Notes: generated from the sequence alone by a model not told the origin. Shown: positions 16,489 through 24,997, counted from the stretch's first letter. The stretch: 39,214 nt of DNA from an uncultured Bermanella sp. (GCA_913058575.1 CAJXRF010000053.1:1-39214); one strand, 5' to 3'. Numbers and translations: made by a program.

Positions 16489-17163
16489 ATGGAGAAAACT
16501 AGCAACATGATTTTATACAGCTATTTTCGATCCAGCGCCGCATACAGGGTGCGCATAGCGTTAAATATAAAAGAAATAGACTACACCATTAAGCCTATCC
16601 ATTTATTAACGGATGGTGGCCAGCACCATTTACCAGATTTCCATTCACTCAACCCATTAGAGTTGGTGCCTGTATTAATTCACAATGGTATAACCATAAG
16701 CCAATCCTTGGCCATAATAGATTACCTAGAGGCCATACACCCTAGCCCTGCTTTATATCCCTCTGGGCTCACTGATAAAATCGCCTGTCAAGAACTGGCT
16801 TTAAGCATTGCTTGTGATGTGCATCCTATTAATAATTTACGGGTTGCTAATTTTTTAAAAGAACGCCATCAGTTAAGTCCATCGCAAATAAAAGATTGGA
16901 ATCTACACTGGATTTCGATTGGATTTCAATCTCTAGAAGAAAGGCTCTACCATCACAATGGCTCAAGTACATGCACAGGGTTTTGTTTTGGTAATGAGCC
17001 CAGCGTAGCCGACTTATGTTTAATTCCACAAATTTACAATGCTTTACGACACGATTTAGATCTGTCTGTTTATCCAAGATTAAACGATATCTACCAACAC
17101 TGTATAAGCCTTGCCCCTTTTAAACATGCATCTCCTGAGTGCCAAGCAGATTTCCCCACTTAA
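16489..17163 (+). CDS. maiA: Maleylacetoacetate isomerase (zeta-class glutathione transferase)
   Basis: A 224-residue glutathione transferase fold protein. The N-terminal motif YFRSSAAYRVRIAL is the zeta-class active-site region, where the usual SSCS is here SSAA with no cysteine. The thioredoxin-fold signature NPLELVPVL and SQSLAIIDYLE follows, then an all-helical C-terminal domain. It converts maleylacetoacetate to fumarylacetoacetate with glutathione. A strong AAAGGAGGTGA lies 11-21 bases upstream of the ATG at 16489; the in-frame ATG at 16507 is a possible alternative with family-typical N-terminus (MILYSYFRSS). Last gene of the tyrosine operon, followed by a strong hairpin. Confidence 0.93.
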   Translation: MEKTSNMILYSYFRSSAAYRVRIALNIKEIDYTIKPIHLLTDGGQHHLPDFHSLNPLELVPVLIHNGITISQSLAIIDYLEAIHPSPALYPSGLTDKIACQELALSIACDVHPINNLRVANFLKERHQLSPSQIKDWNLHWISIGFQSLEERLYHHNGSSTCTGFCFGNEPSVADLCLIPQIYNALRHDLDLSVYPRLNDIYQHCISLAPFKHASPECQADFPT

Positions 17164-17217
17164 ATACAAAGACAGACTAAAATATTTGTAGCCAGTAGCT
17201 TGCTGAACTTAATAAAA

Positions 17218-17251
17218 AGCCCTTGTTCATCTATCATCAAAAACAAGGGCT
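17218..17251. terminator. Bidirectional terminator hairpin after maiA
   Basis: AGCCCTTGTT and AACAAGGGCT form a 10-base perfect stem with a loop of 14 bases. A runs precede it and TGTT follows. It lies between the convergent tyrosine operon and the haem-oxygenase-like gene and probably terminates both, with the better U-tract on the minus strand. Confidence 0.8.
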
Positions 17252-17272
17252 GTTAGGTATTTCGAAAAAAAT

Positions 17273-18187
17273 TTAGTGAAGTTTTTGCCTATCTTGATTT
17301 AAGCCATGCCAAAAAGCGTATACGCCATCTAACATTTCAAGCCCAGTTTTAATAAAGGCATTTTCATCCACATTAAAATTAAAATAAAAACTCTCCAGCT
17401 CTTCTTGAGTATGATGAGCGTGGTTGGCTTCTACTTTACTGTGCCAAGAGAAAAAAGTCAGCGGTAGCTTGTTCATATGGTGGCTATCTTTATACAAACT
17501 CAGCCCTGCCACCAATTGGTCCCAAAACCCAGCTGCCGCCCAGTTTTCCACCGCGTAGGAGGCTGCTGTGGCAATTTGGTAATCTTCATTACCATATAAA
17601 CGAATAAGCTCATCACAGAAAAACAGTGTTTCTTTTCTGCCCCGTGAACGCTTTCCTAATAGATGAAAATCTAACCCTAATTGTTCTGCCATACGCACTA
17701 AGAGCTCAAAGTGTGCGGCCCTAAAATGAAAGCGGCCCCCTTCTACAGAGCCTTCCACCCCACCTAAGTCACCGTTACTATCCGTTTTCTCCTGATTGTT
17801 GCCACTAAAATGAACCCCTATTTCATTGGCTAAAATCTCTTTTGATGCTCGCATCTCTTCAATGGTATCGGCATTAATCATCTTGTGTAATTGCGCCACT
17901 AAAAACTGATTGGAAAAAACACTAAATTGCACAATAAAACTTTTAACTTGCGAGTGACTTAAATTGGCATTGGCAAACCAATGGGTATAAGGATTAAAAG
18001 TAATGACTTTATGAGAAAGCATCTCTTGATTGATACGATGTTGAAACGCCAAAAAATTTTCGGCTTTGTCTAACGGATAACTGCCATCATCTAAATGCTG
18101 CAAAGTGGCCAGCGTTAACCCTTCAATGTGATTTTTTTGTGCGAAACTCTCTAAGTGCGCTAAGTTCTCTATGTGCGAAGCAGCCAT
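17273..18187 (-). CDS. Haem-oxygenase-like iron-containing redox enzyme
   Basis: The 304-residue protein is all-helical and fits the iron-containing redox enzyme group of haem-oxygenase-like proteins (the PF14518 type, which includes di-iron oxidases such as UndA). Candidate metal ligands are the Glu and His residues in GGRFHFRAAHFELL, the FFCDELIRLYG helix and FSWHSKVEANHAHH. The GSVEGG stretch is probably a loop. Members of the fold use a non-haem di-iron site to oxidise amino or fatty acids, but the substrate here cannot be told from sequence. GGGAGAG four bases upstream supports the ATG at 18187. It is a single gene, not linked by sequence to the tyrosine pathway. Confidence 0.75.
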   Translation of the reverse strand: MAASHIENLAHLESFAQKNHIEGLTLATLQHLDDGSYPLDKAENFLAFQHRINQEMLSHKVITFNPYTHWFANANLSHSQVKSFIVQFSVFSNQFLVAQLHKMINADTIEEMRASKEILANEIGVHFSGNNQEKTDSNGDLGGVEGSVEGGRFHFRAAHFELLVRMAEQLGLDFHLLGKRSRGRKETLFFCDELIRLYGNEDYQIATAASYAVENWAAAGFWDQLVAGLSLYKDSHHMNKLPLTFFSWHSKVEANHAHHTQEELESFYFNFNVDENAFIKTGLEMLDGVYAFWHGLNQDRQKLH

Positions 18188-18414
18188 ACTACTCTCCCAT
18201 CAGTTCCCTACTTTTAATTTTAGCTAATATTAAGCGTTCAAATAAAGAACAAAGGGGTCTATTAAATCATTAAGTTAATACTTATAACCTGTTTATAAAG
18301 CCCACAAAAATCCCTCCTCCTTTTACAGAACGTTAATACGTTATAAAAAAGAGGCGGGATGAAGTGAGGCGTATTTTAACAATTTTGTATTATGCCATTA
18401 AGGCCTTTTATTCG

Positions 18415-19158
18415 TTAAGATTCTAACTTCGCCATGTAGTTATCAAGAGAGTGATTGTGGGGTAAATTCCAAAAATTCCCAAAGGTAATGGGATGTTCAG
18501 AATTAACGTGTTGGTAGTGATACTCATGGTGTATCGGTGGGCAAGCTTTAGGGGGCAGCTTAGGCACTTCATCATGGGAGTTCACCAAACGCCATGAATC
18601 GGTGATGACTTGATTATAAGCAAAGGCAAAATGATGATTACCAGCCCTTGGGCCAGCCAAGGTGTACACAGTGGGAACATGGGACATATTCGTCGCCATG
18701 TCTAAAGCATTGATTACCGCTAACGCGCCTCCTAAGCTATGGCCAGTCACAAACACTTTTTCAACATTTTCTTGCTGATTCAAGGTTTGAATACACACCT
18801 CCCTTGGAGAGGGGTGTTCATTGCCTTTACTGCTGTTGTAAAGTTCCTTAAAACCCAACTCCACTTGAATGGCATCATCAAAAAATGGGCACTTGTTCTG
18901 ATCAAATTTTACATCCTGCACCCATTCTTCAAGATTATCCGTGCCACGCCATACCACATAAAGGGCATTATCTTTACGGGCAATAAACCCCAAAGGAATG
19001 TGATTGCCTTCATAAACGGCATAAAATGTTTTTAAAAGGTTGTAAGGGTCTGGCAATCTCCAGTTTTTACCTTTCTTATAGTCTCCATACTGTAAGTAAC
19101 TTTGCTCGCATAGCTTACCTAACTCAATGGCTCGGTCTAATAAAAACGACTGATTCAT
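18415..19158 (-). CDS. Class 3 lipase family alpha/beta-hydrolase
   Basis: The 247-residue protein has the class 3 lipase signature VFVTGHSLGGALA with nucleophile Ser141. The expected partners Asp196 (in NSHDEVPKLP) and His236 (in NHSLDNY) complete a catalytic triad in correct order. An oxyanion-type stretch VVWRGTDN lies near residue 70. There is no signal peptide, so it is cytoplasmic or exported by an unusual route. The family hydrolyses acylglycerol esters; the substrate is unknown. AGGGATAAAAT upstream supports the ATG. Confidence 0.88.
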   Translation of the reverse strand: MNQSFLLDRAIELGKLCEQSYLQYGDYKKGKNWRLPDPYNLLKTFYAVYEGNHIPLGFIARKDNALYVVWRGTDNLEEWVQDVKFDQNKCPFFDDAIQVELGFKELYNSSKGNEHPSPREVCIQTLNQQENVEKVFVTGHSLGGALAVINALDMATNMSHVPTVYTLAGPRAGNHHFAFAYNQVITDSWRLVNSHDEVPKLPPKACPPIHHEYHYQHVNSEHPITFGNFWNLPHNHSLDNYMAKLES

Positions 19159-19305
19159 ATTTTATCCCTGTGAGATATAAAGAAAAAACACTCACAAAAT
19201 ATATGTCGAACCAACACACAGCACCATCAGTAATAGCGCTTAGTGTGATGCGTATTCAAATACAGTGCATATAAAGCACAACGTCCTTAAAACTAATTCC
19301 CGTTA

Positions 19306-19941
19306 TTAATCCTCCTTCAGGTGCTCCATAATAAAGTCCACACAGTGTTTGATTTTTGGAATTTGATACTTGGCTTGGGAATATAAAATAAACATATCTA
19401 ACTCAGTCCTACTGACACTGGAAATAGGTAAATCCGTCGGCACCTCTACTAACTCACCACTTAACAAGTGTTGTTTTACCCACCATTCAGGAAACAGAGT
19501 TATTCCTTCATGGGCTAAACAGGCTTGCAATAGTGTTTTACCATTATTTGAAATCAACTTGGGGGTGACATTAATTTTACGCCACTCATCACTTTCAAAA
19601 ACCCACCATGAAACAAGGCCACTTTGTGCCTTAACTTGAAAAGTCGGGGCAGACTCTATATTCGCCAATGACAAGCTATGGGTAGAAAATTGTTTTTGCA
19701 AAGACGCCAATAATTTTGCAGAGGCCACCAATTTAAATTCTGATCGCGAAAGGTGTTTGGCTATGACTCTATCTTCACTCACAAAGCCTGCTCTAATGGC
19801 GATATCGACTGGGTCTTTACTGAAGTCCACAAGGTCATAGGAATAATCTAAGTCCAAGATAATATCAGGGTAGGCTTGCCTGAACTTTTGCATCACCTCC
19901 AATAACGCTATCTCGCCATAATCGGGCATCGAGTTTGACAA
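19306..19941 (-). pseudogene. 5'-truncated LysR-family regulator (effector domain only)
   Basis: The frame encodes a LysR-type effector-binding domain (DVDIAIRAGF-like segment DPVDIAIRAG, then VIAKHLSRSEFKLVAS, and HEGITLFPEW). The winged helix-turn-helix of about 60 residues and the linker are absent, so it could not bind DNA as a normal LysR. LysR-like sequence starts at about DYGEIALL. The first residues, MSNSMP, come from the antisense of azoreductase-like sequence on the other side of a junction at about 19918-19930. The gene has therefore lost its 5' part by a deletion. The remaining frame has no internal stop, so the loss may be recent. Confidence 0.85.
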
Positions 19942-20119
19942 TGACTATGTGAAAGCCATGGACTTTCAAACGCCATACTTGCAACGTATATTAAACTTTG
20001 TGGGCATTGAAGATATTCGCCATATTCCGGTACAAGGACTGGCCCATGAAGACAAGGTGCCAAGCATAAAAGAAAATGCCAAAGCCCATGCAAAGCAAGT
20101 GGCACACGCTCAGCTGTAG
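19922..20119 (+). pseudogene. 5'-truncated FMN-dependent NADH-azoreductase remnant (azoR-like C-terminus)
   Basis: The plus strand from the junction to the TAG at 20117-20119 is open in a frame reading FDNDYVKAMDFQTPYL, NFVGIEDIRHIPVQG and a helical tail ending AHAQL. This corresponds to the last 60 or so residues of AzoR-type flavodoxin-fold NADH-quinone/azo reductases (TPYL, GFIGI-like and the final helix). The N-terminal FMN-binding part and the start codon are missing. It lies head-to-head with the truncated lysR, a classic divergent regulator-target pair. It is probably not expressed. Confidence 0.75.
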
Positions 20120-20256
20120 GCTCTTCAGCCTATTATAAAACGCTATAAAGTGTTGTTATTTTACTCAGAAAAAGAGATTAAATAGCGATCTCACAGCCAA
20201 ACCTTGTAAAACACAAAATTCGTGCAATATTTATATGAGGCCATCATTTAATTCCT

Positions 20257-20280
20257 GCCCTTTTAAATTAGTAAAAGGGC
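20257..20280. terminator. Hairpin between azoR remnant and solute-binding gene
   Basis: GCCCTTTT and AAAAGGGC form a perfect eight-base stem. It could be the old azoR terminator. It also lies 8 bases upstream of the GTG at 20289 and 20 bases upstream of the ATG at 20301, so it may hide AAAGGG, the only purine-rich site before the GTG. Confidence 0.55.
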
Positions 20281-20300
20281 TCTAATCAGTGAGAAAAACC

Positions 20301-21065
20301 ATGAAATGGGTATTAATTCTGTGTCTGATTATTAGTTTTTCTGGCGTCACATTTGCACAAGAAACCATTCGCCTTTCCACCGCTGAGTTTGCGCCCTTCA
20401 CCTCAAAAAGCCTCAAATACAATGGCGTCATTAACCGCGTTATTACCGAAGCCTTTGCCTTAGAAGGGGTTAAGGTTGAATACACTTGGTACCCTTGGAA
20501 ACGAGCCTATAGAGCAGCCAAAGAAGAAGACTTTGATGGTTCTTCTTACTGGTATAAAACGCCTGAGCGCGAAAAAGACTTTCTTTTTAGTGACGTGGTG
20601 ACAAAAAGCACTTACGCCTTCTTTTATATCAAGGGCTCTCCCTTTAATTGGAATACACTGGAAGATCTACAGGGGATGCCTATTGGGGGCACTATTGGTT
20701 ATTTCTATAAAGAAATGTTTGAACCGTTAGAGAAATCGGAAAAACTAGAAGTTCATTGGGTGCCAAAAGATGAGCATAATTTAAAAAAGCTCATTAAAAA
20801 TCGTATTAAGATTTTTCCTTCCAATATAGATGTAGCATTTGACTTACTTCAAAATCATTTCACTCCCAAAGAAATTCAGTCGTTTACTTATCACCCTAAA
20901 CCTCTAAGGGAATCTTCAGCCTACTTAATTCTTTCGAAGAAAGTTAAAAGAAATCTGCGCATGTTAAAACTGTTCAATAAAGGGTTAAAGCGTCTAAAGG
21001 CAAGCGGGCAATACGATCAGTTTTTTGAAGAGTCTCGACGTGGTGAATATAAAATACCCATTTAA
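20301..21065 (+). CDS. Orphan periplasmic solute-binding protein (SBP_bac_3 type)
   Basis: A signal peptide (hydrophobic WVLILCLIISFSGVTFA) precedes a mature chain that begins ETIRLSTAEFAPFTSK. The chain has the two-lobe type II binding-protein pattern: WKRAYRAA, DGSSYWYKTPEREKDF, then a second lobe with GTIGYF and a final helix. No permease or ATPase gene is nearby, so it may serve a distant transporter or a signalling protein. The ATG at 20301 gives a compact signal peptide; an in-frame GTG at 20289 adds four residues and cannot be excluded. The ligand is unknown; the fold is shared by amino-acid-binding proteins. Confidence 0.85.
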   Translation: MKWVLILCLIISFSGVTFAQETIRLSTAEFAPFTSKSLKYNGVINRVITEAFALEGVKVEYTWYPWKRAYRAAKEEDFDGSSYWYKTPEREKDFLFSDVVTKSTYAFFYIKGSPFNWNTLEDLQGMPIGGTIGYFYKEMFEPLEKSEKLEVHWVPKDEHNLKKLIKNRIKIFPSNIDVAFDLLQNHFTPKEIQSFTYHPKPLRESSAYLILSKKVKRNLRMLKLFNKGLKRLKASGQYDQFFEESRRGEYKIPI

Positions 21066-21213
21066 CTTAGTGCTTTTAATCTTGAACCTTAATTTATGCC
21101 CATACTTAAAACATACAACACTCACATAGGAGTAGCAAAATTGAAAGGCACTAGCCAAATTAGTTCAGGCATGTGCTAAAAGTAGGATTGGATAATGCTT
21201 TTCAAGCCTATTT

Positions 21214-21651
21214 TTACTTATAAATATTGTTAAAACCGGCAACCGTGAAACCTCTCATGCTTTTCTTACCCACTAAAATTAGGGGTACTCCCTGCCCACC
21301 TAAACGATCATATTTTCGTTTGGCTTTTTTATTTTTCTCAATATCGTATTCATTAAATGCAATGCCTTTTGATTTAAAGTACTGCCGGGCTTTTTTACAA
21401 TATCCACACCAACTGGTTGAATACATGACGACTTTATTTCCTGATCGACCTAAAGTGTCTGAAAACTCATAATTAATGGGCACGTCTTTATAAATATTTA
21501 CTTCGGCCTTTATCGCTTGCAAGGGCTGATTATCTTTTACTTTATCACTGTAATGGGTGCGGCCAGATTCATCCGTCCATTTAAAAACTTCAGCATTGAG
21601 GTTTACTGACATCAATATTATTAAGAACACAATCCCTACATTGGTCTTCAT
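21214..21651 (-). CDS. Secreted DUF4124-glutaredoxin fusion protein
   Basis: The 145-residue protein has a signal peptide ending near NLNA (residue 20). A DUF4124 segment follows (VFKWTDESGRTHYSDK, residues 22-37), then a glutaredoxin-type thioredoxin fold with CGYC (Cys82-Cys85) in VVMYSTSWCGYCKKA and the cis-proline region GGQGVPL. Periplasmic location is predicted, so it may act in disulfide exchange there. The dithiol motif CGYC suggests reductase or isomerase activity, but no partner is adjacent. The Shine-Dalgarno site is weak. It stands alone. Confidence 0.87.
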   Translation of the reverse strand: MKTNVGIVFLIILMSVNLNAEVFKWTDESGRTHYSDKVKDNQPLQAIKAEVNIYKDVPINYEFSDTLGRSGNKVVMYSTSWCGYCKKARQYFKSKGIAFNEYDIEKNKKAKRKYDRLGGQGVPLILVGKKSMRGFTVAGFNNIYK

Positions 21652-21734
21652 TATCTATTTATCACTCGTTGTTTTATTCATAAAAATTAGTGCTCAGCGG
21701 CTTAGCCTTAAAGTATAGATATTCATCATTATAT

Positions 21735-22181
21735 TTATCTTTTCTTCAATACATTAGGTGTTTTATCAGCCTTAGGCAGGTCTGCGTTTTGGCACAACCA
21801 ATTAGGAGCAGTCGAAGCCCAGGTATCTATGGTGGGGGCAAACCAAGAAGGGTCATGCATAGTTCCTGGCTTGATTGAAATATAACCTGGCCCCACCTCC
21901 CCCTTTGCGAACATGGGCGTACCACAATTAATGCAAAAACCGCGATCCGTCCAGCGCCCAGTATCCCCTTGGCTACGATAATATTTAACCGAGCCCTTAG
22001 TAATGGAAAGTGCATTCTCATGCACTAAGGCAACCGTCACAAAAGCACCACCACTGGCAGTTTGACATTGACGACAATGGCAATTGAATTGGGCCAACGG
22101 GGCTTCACGACAAGTGTATTGAATATCGCCGCAAGCACATTGACCGGTAAAGGGGCTATAAGTGTCGGTGGTGGCTTCCAT
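21735..22181 (-). CDS. GFA family zinc-binding protein
   Basis: The 148-residue protein carries the cysteine pattern of the GFA/Mss4-like fold: CACG near residue 15, CHCRQC near 35, and CINCGTP near 82. Family members are annotated as glutathione-dependent formaldehyde-activating-like, but most, including this one by sequence, are uncharacterised. They bind two zinc ions. It is cytoplasmic with no signal peptide. It follows the uncharacterised membrane-protein gene by about 70 bases and could share its transcript. Confidence 0.9.
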   Translation of the reverse strand: MEATTDTYSPFTGQCACGDIQYTCREAPLAQFNCHCRQCQTASGGAFVTVALVHENALSITKGSVKYYRSQGDTGRWTDRGFCINCGTPMFAKGEVGPGYISIKPGTMHDPSWFAPTIDTWASTAPNWLCQNADLPKADKTPNVLKKR

Positions 22182-22252
22182 GCTTTTCCTTTTTAAGATT
22201 TTCTTTTTATCAATAACTAGGTATCTAGATAATAATCAAAACAATCAAAGTT

Positions 22253-22762
22253 TTAATGAAAATTAGCCTCTATGACAACCTTCATATTTAACTGGCTGGC
22301 CATTTCATTAGCAGCATTCAGAATCACTTCTTTTGAGGTGTTTTTAGTGTTAAAAGATTTCAAATTAATATTATTATCAAAATTACCAATGCCATAAGAA
22401 CTGCTATGCTGACTCACTAAATTCACGTGCCAAAATACACTTGCAGGACCACTTCCACTACCATTAGTAGAAGAATAATCCACAACCGCTAGGAACTTGT
22501 AATTCGATAGGGACGTTTCATCACCCCAAGTAAACCATAACCATTTTTTTTGAGTGATAATTGTTTTCTTAATAGTATCCACATAGCGCTCTGACTTTCC
22601 CATAAAAGTCCAAATAGTGAGGATAAAGAACACAACCCCCAATAAAATTAATAACACACTGCTGTGCCTAAAACCCTGAGCTAAGGGCACGGCCCAAAGT
22701 GGAGTCATGAATAACCCACATATTTTGGGAATAATATTATTGCCGGTTTGGTAATATTTCAT
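22253..22762 (-). CDS. Hypothetical protein with two transmembrane helices
   Basis: A 169-residue protein that I do not recognise. Two hydrophobic segments, near residues 15-30 and 35-55, are followed by a soluble region with ERYVDTIKKTIITQKKWLWF, which suggests a membrane-anchored beta-rich domain. The rest is polar. It lies between the GFA gene and the glycine-rich-domain-like gene, all on the same strand, with a 90-base gap upstream. Confidence 0.65.
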   Translation of the reverse strand: MKYYQTGNNIIPKICGLFMTPLWAVPLAQGFRHSSVLLILLGVVFFILTIWTFMGKSERYVDTIKKTIITQKKWLWFTWGDETSLSNYKFLAVVDYSSTNGSGSGPASVFWHVNLVSQHSSSYGIGNFDNNINLKSFNTKNTSKEVILNAANEMASQLNMKVVIEANFH

Positions 22763-22852
22763 GTATCAATCATTATTATTTTTGAAAAATTATAAACTGA
22801 ACGGCCATCTAAAGTGATTGCTTTTTTTACCACATAATACATTTTTCGTTTA

Positions 22853-23530
22853 CTAGTCTCCACCACAACCGCCTCCGCAACCACTGGAATCGGAAGAGCC
22901 CCCAAAAAAGCCCCCTGAATCCGACGCACTTCCCGAGCTCCCCCCACACCCCGCAGCGCACCCTATGTGCCCAGCACAATAACCATCACCATATAAAGGG
23001 GAATTTTTATCTTTACAATTTCGGGTATAAGTGAACCCATCCTGAATATTCAACATGGCGTCAAGGGCGAATAATAAAGGTAAGCCGGTTGGTGTTTTCG
23101 GGTTAATGTTTGCTTTAGCACAACTTAAGCGCCAAGCGCGTTTTATGCCCTGCTGAGCACCGGTTGGAGAATTCATGGCTTCAGTGGGTGTATGGTGAAG
23201 GAAACGCCCTTGTGATTTTTTACAAAATTCCTCATATAAGCGTGTAAACAGTATGAATTCATGCCACGCCACGTCCACCACTTGTGAAGGCATGGCCACC
23301 ATGCGTCGCTTAGCCTGATTACATATATAAAAATAGTCTCGCAATCCATCAAACACTAAAGATAACTGTTCATCTGAAAGATGGGGATATTTTTGCTTCA
23401 CTTTACGAGAAATAGCAGAACGAAATGAGTACTGTTCAATGTAAGAAAGTTGCTTAGATTGCCGATAGCACCCATAAAGATACGCGAACAAAACAATAAA
23501 AAATAAGTACACGATTCCTTCTACTAACAT
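22853..23530 (-). CDS. Membrane-anchored protein with glycine-rich-domain-protein-like motif
   Basis: From the ATG at 23530 (AGGAAG five bases upstream; an in-frame GTG two codons earlier is too close to that site) the product has 225 residues. One N-terminal transmembrane helix is followed by a helical domain with VDVAWHEFILFTRLYEEFC and FLHHTPTEA. This resembles the conserved His/Trp/Cys motif of glycine-rich domain proteins (GRDP, known in plants, fungi and bacteria). The C-terminus is a low-complexity Gly/Ser/Cys run ending GCGGGCGGD, like that seen in TIGR04222 proteins. The function is unknown. Confidence 0.7.
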   Translation of the reverse strand: MLVEGIVYLFFIVLFAYLYGCYRQSKQLSYIEQYSFRSAISRKVKQKYPHLSDEQLSLVFDGLRDYFYICNQAKRRMVAMPSQVVDVAWHEFILFTRLYEEFCKKSQGRFLHHTPTEAMNSPTGAQQGIKRAWRLSCAKANINPKTPTGLPLLFALDAMLNIQDGFTYTRNCKDKNSPLYGDGYCAGHIGCAAGCGGSSGSASDSGGFFGGSSDSSGCGGGCGGD

Positions 23531-23715
23531 AACCACTTCCTGTACTGCGCCTAATTATTTGGAAGCATAATATCAGAAATGCATGGTATTTGAGCCCAAC
23601 AGGTCACATGTTAATGGCTTACATCCAGACTTCTGGGTGTTGCGACTAAAATCCCATAAAAATACATCCATTAAAAGTGTTACAATTTTCCTAGCCTTCG
23701 TTATTAGGAATCACC

Positions 23716-24489
23716 ATGTGCGAGCTGCTTGGCATGAGTGCCAATACCCCCACGGATTTATGTTTTAGTTTTACCGGTCTTACCCAAAGAGGTGGTAATA
23801 CTGGCCCTCACGCAGATGGTTGGGGGGTGGCCTTTTACGAAGGCAAGGGAGTACGCAGTTTTCATGAATCCAGTCCCAGTGCGGAATCTAAAATTGCCAG
23901 TATGGTGCAAGACCATCCCATAAAAAGTAAGACCGCGTTATGCCACATTCGCCAAGCCAATGTGGGAGAGGTATGCCTAGCTAATACCCACCCTTTTATT
24001 CGCGAATTATGGGGACAAAATTGGGTGTTTGCCCATAATGGGCAGATTAATAATTTTGTTCGCCGCGAAGGCATGTATGAACCTATCGGTGATACCGACA
24101 GTGAAAATATCTTTTGCGATTTAATGAATCAAGTACGGCAAAATTTACCCCGCGAAGCTGTCTCGCATCAGTTGGCGGCTTACTTAGTGGCCTTAGCCAC
24201 CGAATACGCCCAGCAAGGCGTGTTTAACTGCCTATTAAGTAACGGCGACTGGTTATTTACCTTTTGCAGCACAAAATTAGCCTGCATCACCCGTCGGGCG
24301 CCCTTTGGCCCTGCCCATTTAACCGATGCGGATGTTACCGTAAATTTTGCAGCAGAAACCACTGATAAAGATGTGGTGAGCATTATAGCCACTCAACCTC
24401 TCACCACAGATGAGGCTTGGGAAGTATATGAGCCTGGAGAATGGCGTTTATGGGAAGCGGGGGAAGTGATTGCACAAGGCGTCGTATAG
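23716..24489 (+). CDS. Class II glutamine amidotransferase, YafJ type
   Basis: The 257-residue protein begins MCELLGMSANTP; removal of Met1 would expose the catalytic Cys2 typical of N-terminal nucleophile amidotransferases. Conserved YafJ/DUG3-like features include HADGWG, CHIRQANVGE, NTHPF, FAHNG and DTDSENIF. Such enzymes release ammonia from glutamine or gamma-glutamyl compounds; DUG3 in yeast acts in glutathione breakdown. There is no synthetase domain or partner gene here. AGGA six bases upstream supports the start. Confidence 0.93.
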   Translation: MCELLGMSANTPTDLCFSFTGLTQRGGNTGPHADGWGVAFYEGKGVRSFHESSPSAESKIASMVQDHPIKSKTALCHIRQANVGEVCLANTHPFIRELWGQNWVFAHNGQINNFVRREGMYEPIGDTDSENIFCDLMNQVRQNLPREAVSHQLAAYLVALATEYAQQGVFNCLLSNGDWLFTFCSTKLACITRRAPFGPAHLTDADVTVNFAAETTDKDVVSIIATQPLTTDEAWEVYEPGEWRLWEAGEVIAQGVV

Positions 24490-24578
24490 AATTACAAAGT
24501 AAACGGCCCCTCATGGCACTAGTACCTAACTCCCTGTAAGCATTATAATAAGCCCTTATTCATAGGTAGACCCAGTCC

Positions 24579-24950
24579 ATGCAAATATACGTCCTCATCG
24601 CCTGCGATCGCTTAGAAGACAAACAAGAAAAAAAGCTAAAACAGAATCTACCCCACATCATTTTGGCCTTGCAAACCTATGCTGAATCCTTGCCTCAAGC
24701 AAATGTAGTGGTCATTAATGACACTGACAGTGACGATTGTGAAGACTGGCAACTGGGCATTGAGCAATCGGTGAAAAAGAGCAAACAACTGCAAGTTCCC
24801 GTTAATATGTTTAATGACCTTGCCAAGAAATTTTCAATCGACATGGAAGTGGGCAGCATAAAAGGGAAAAGCCGTGAAGCCGTGAGTTATTTTGGTAATG
24901 AGGAAGGCCGAGGCGATTCGTTTATGATCGCTCAGTATTTAGATTTATAA
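24579..24950 (+). CDS. Hypothetical small acidic protein
   Basis: A 123-residue soluble protein with an even mix of acidic and basic residues and no signal peptide. I do not recognise it. The N-terminus (MQIYVLIACDRL) and a later stretch, DDCEDWQLGIEQSVKKSK, look like a compact alpha/beta fold. It follows the amidotransferase gene by 89 bases on the same strand and may be cotranscribed with it. Confidence 0.7.
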   Translation: MQIYVLIACDRLEDKQEKKLKQNLPHIILALQTYAESLPQANVVVINDTDSDDCEDWQLGIEQSVKKSKQLQVPVNMFNDLAKKFSIDMEVGSIKGKSREAVSYFGNEEGRGDSFMIAQYLDL

Positions 24951-24997
24951 GTTGACCAATTATCGAATAGGGCGAAAGTTTATTGACTTCGACGCCC

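Noticed and set aside
18290-18360. Short palindrome AACGTTAATACGTT as an operator
   Set aside because: Imperfect and in AT-rich sequence with no conserved context; a chance match is likely.
22759-22947. Small frame between the two-helix protein and the GRDP-like gene
   Set aside because: Overlaps the end of the GRDP-like gene in another frame and begins in its Gly-rich tail; no independent support.
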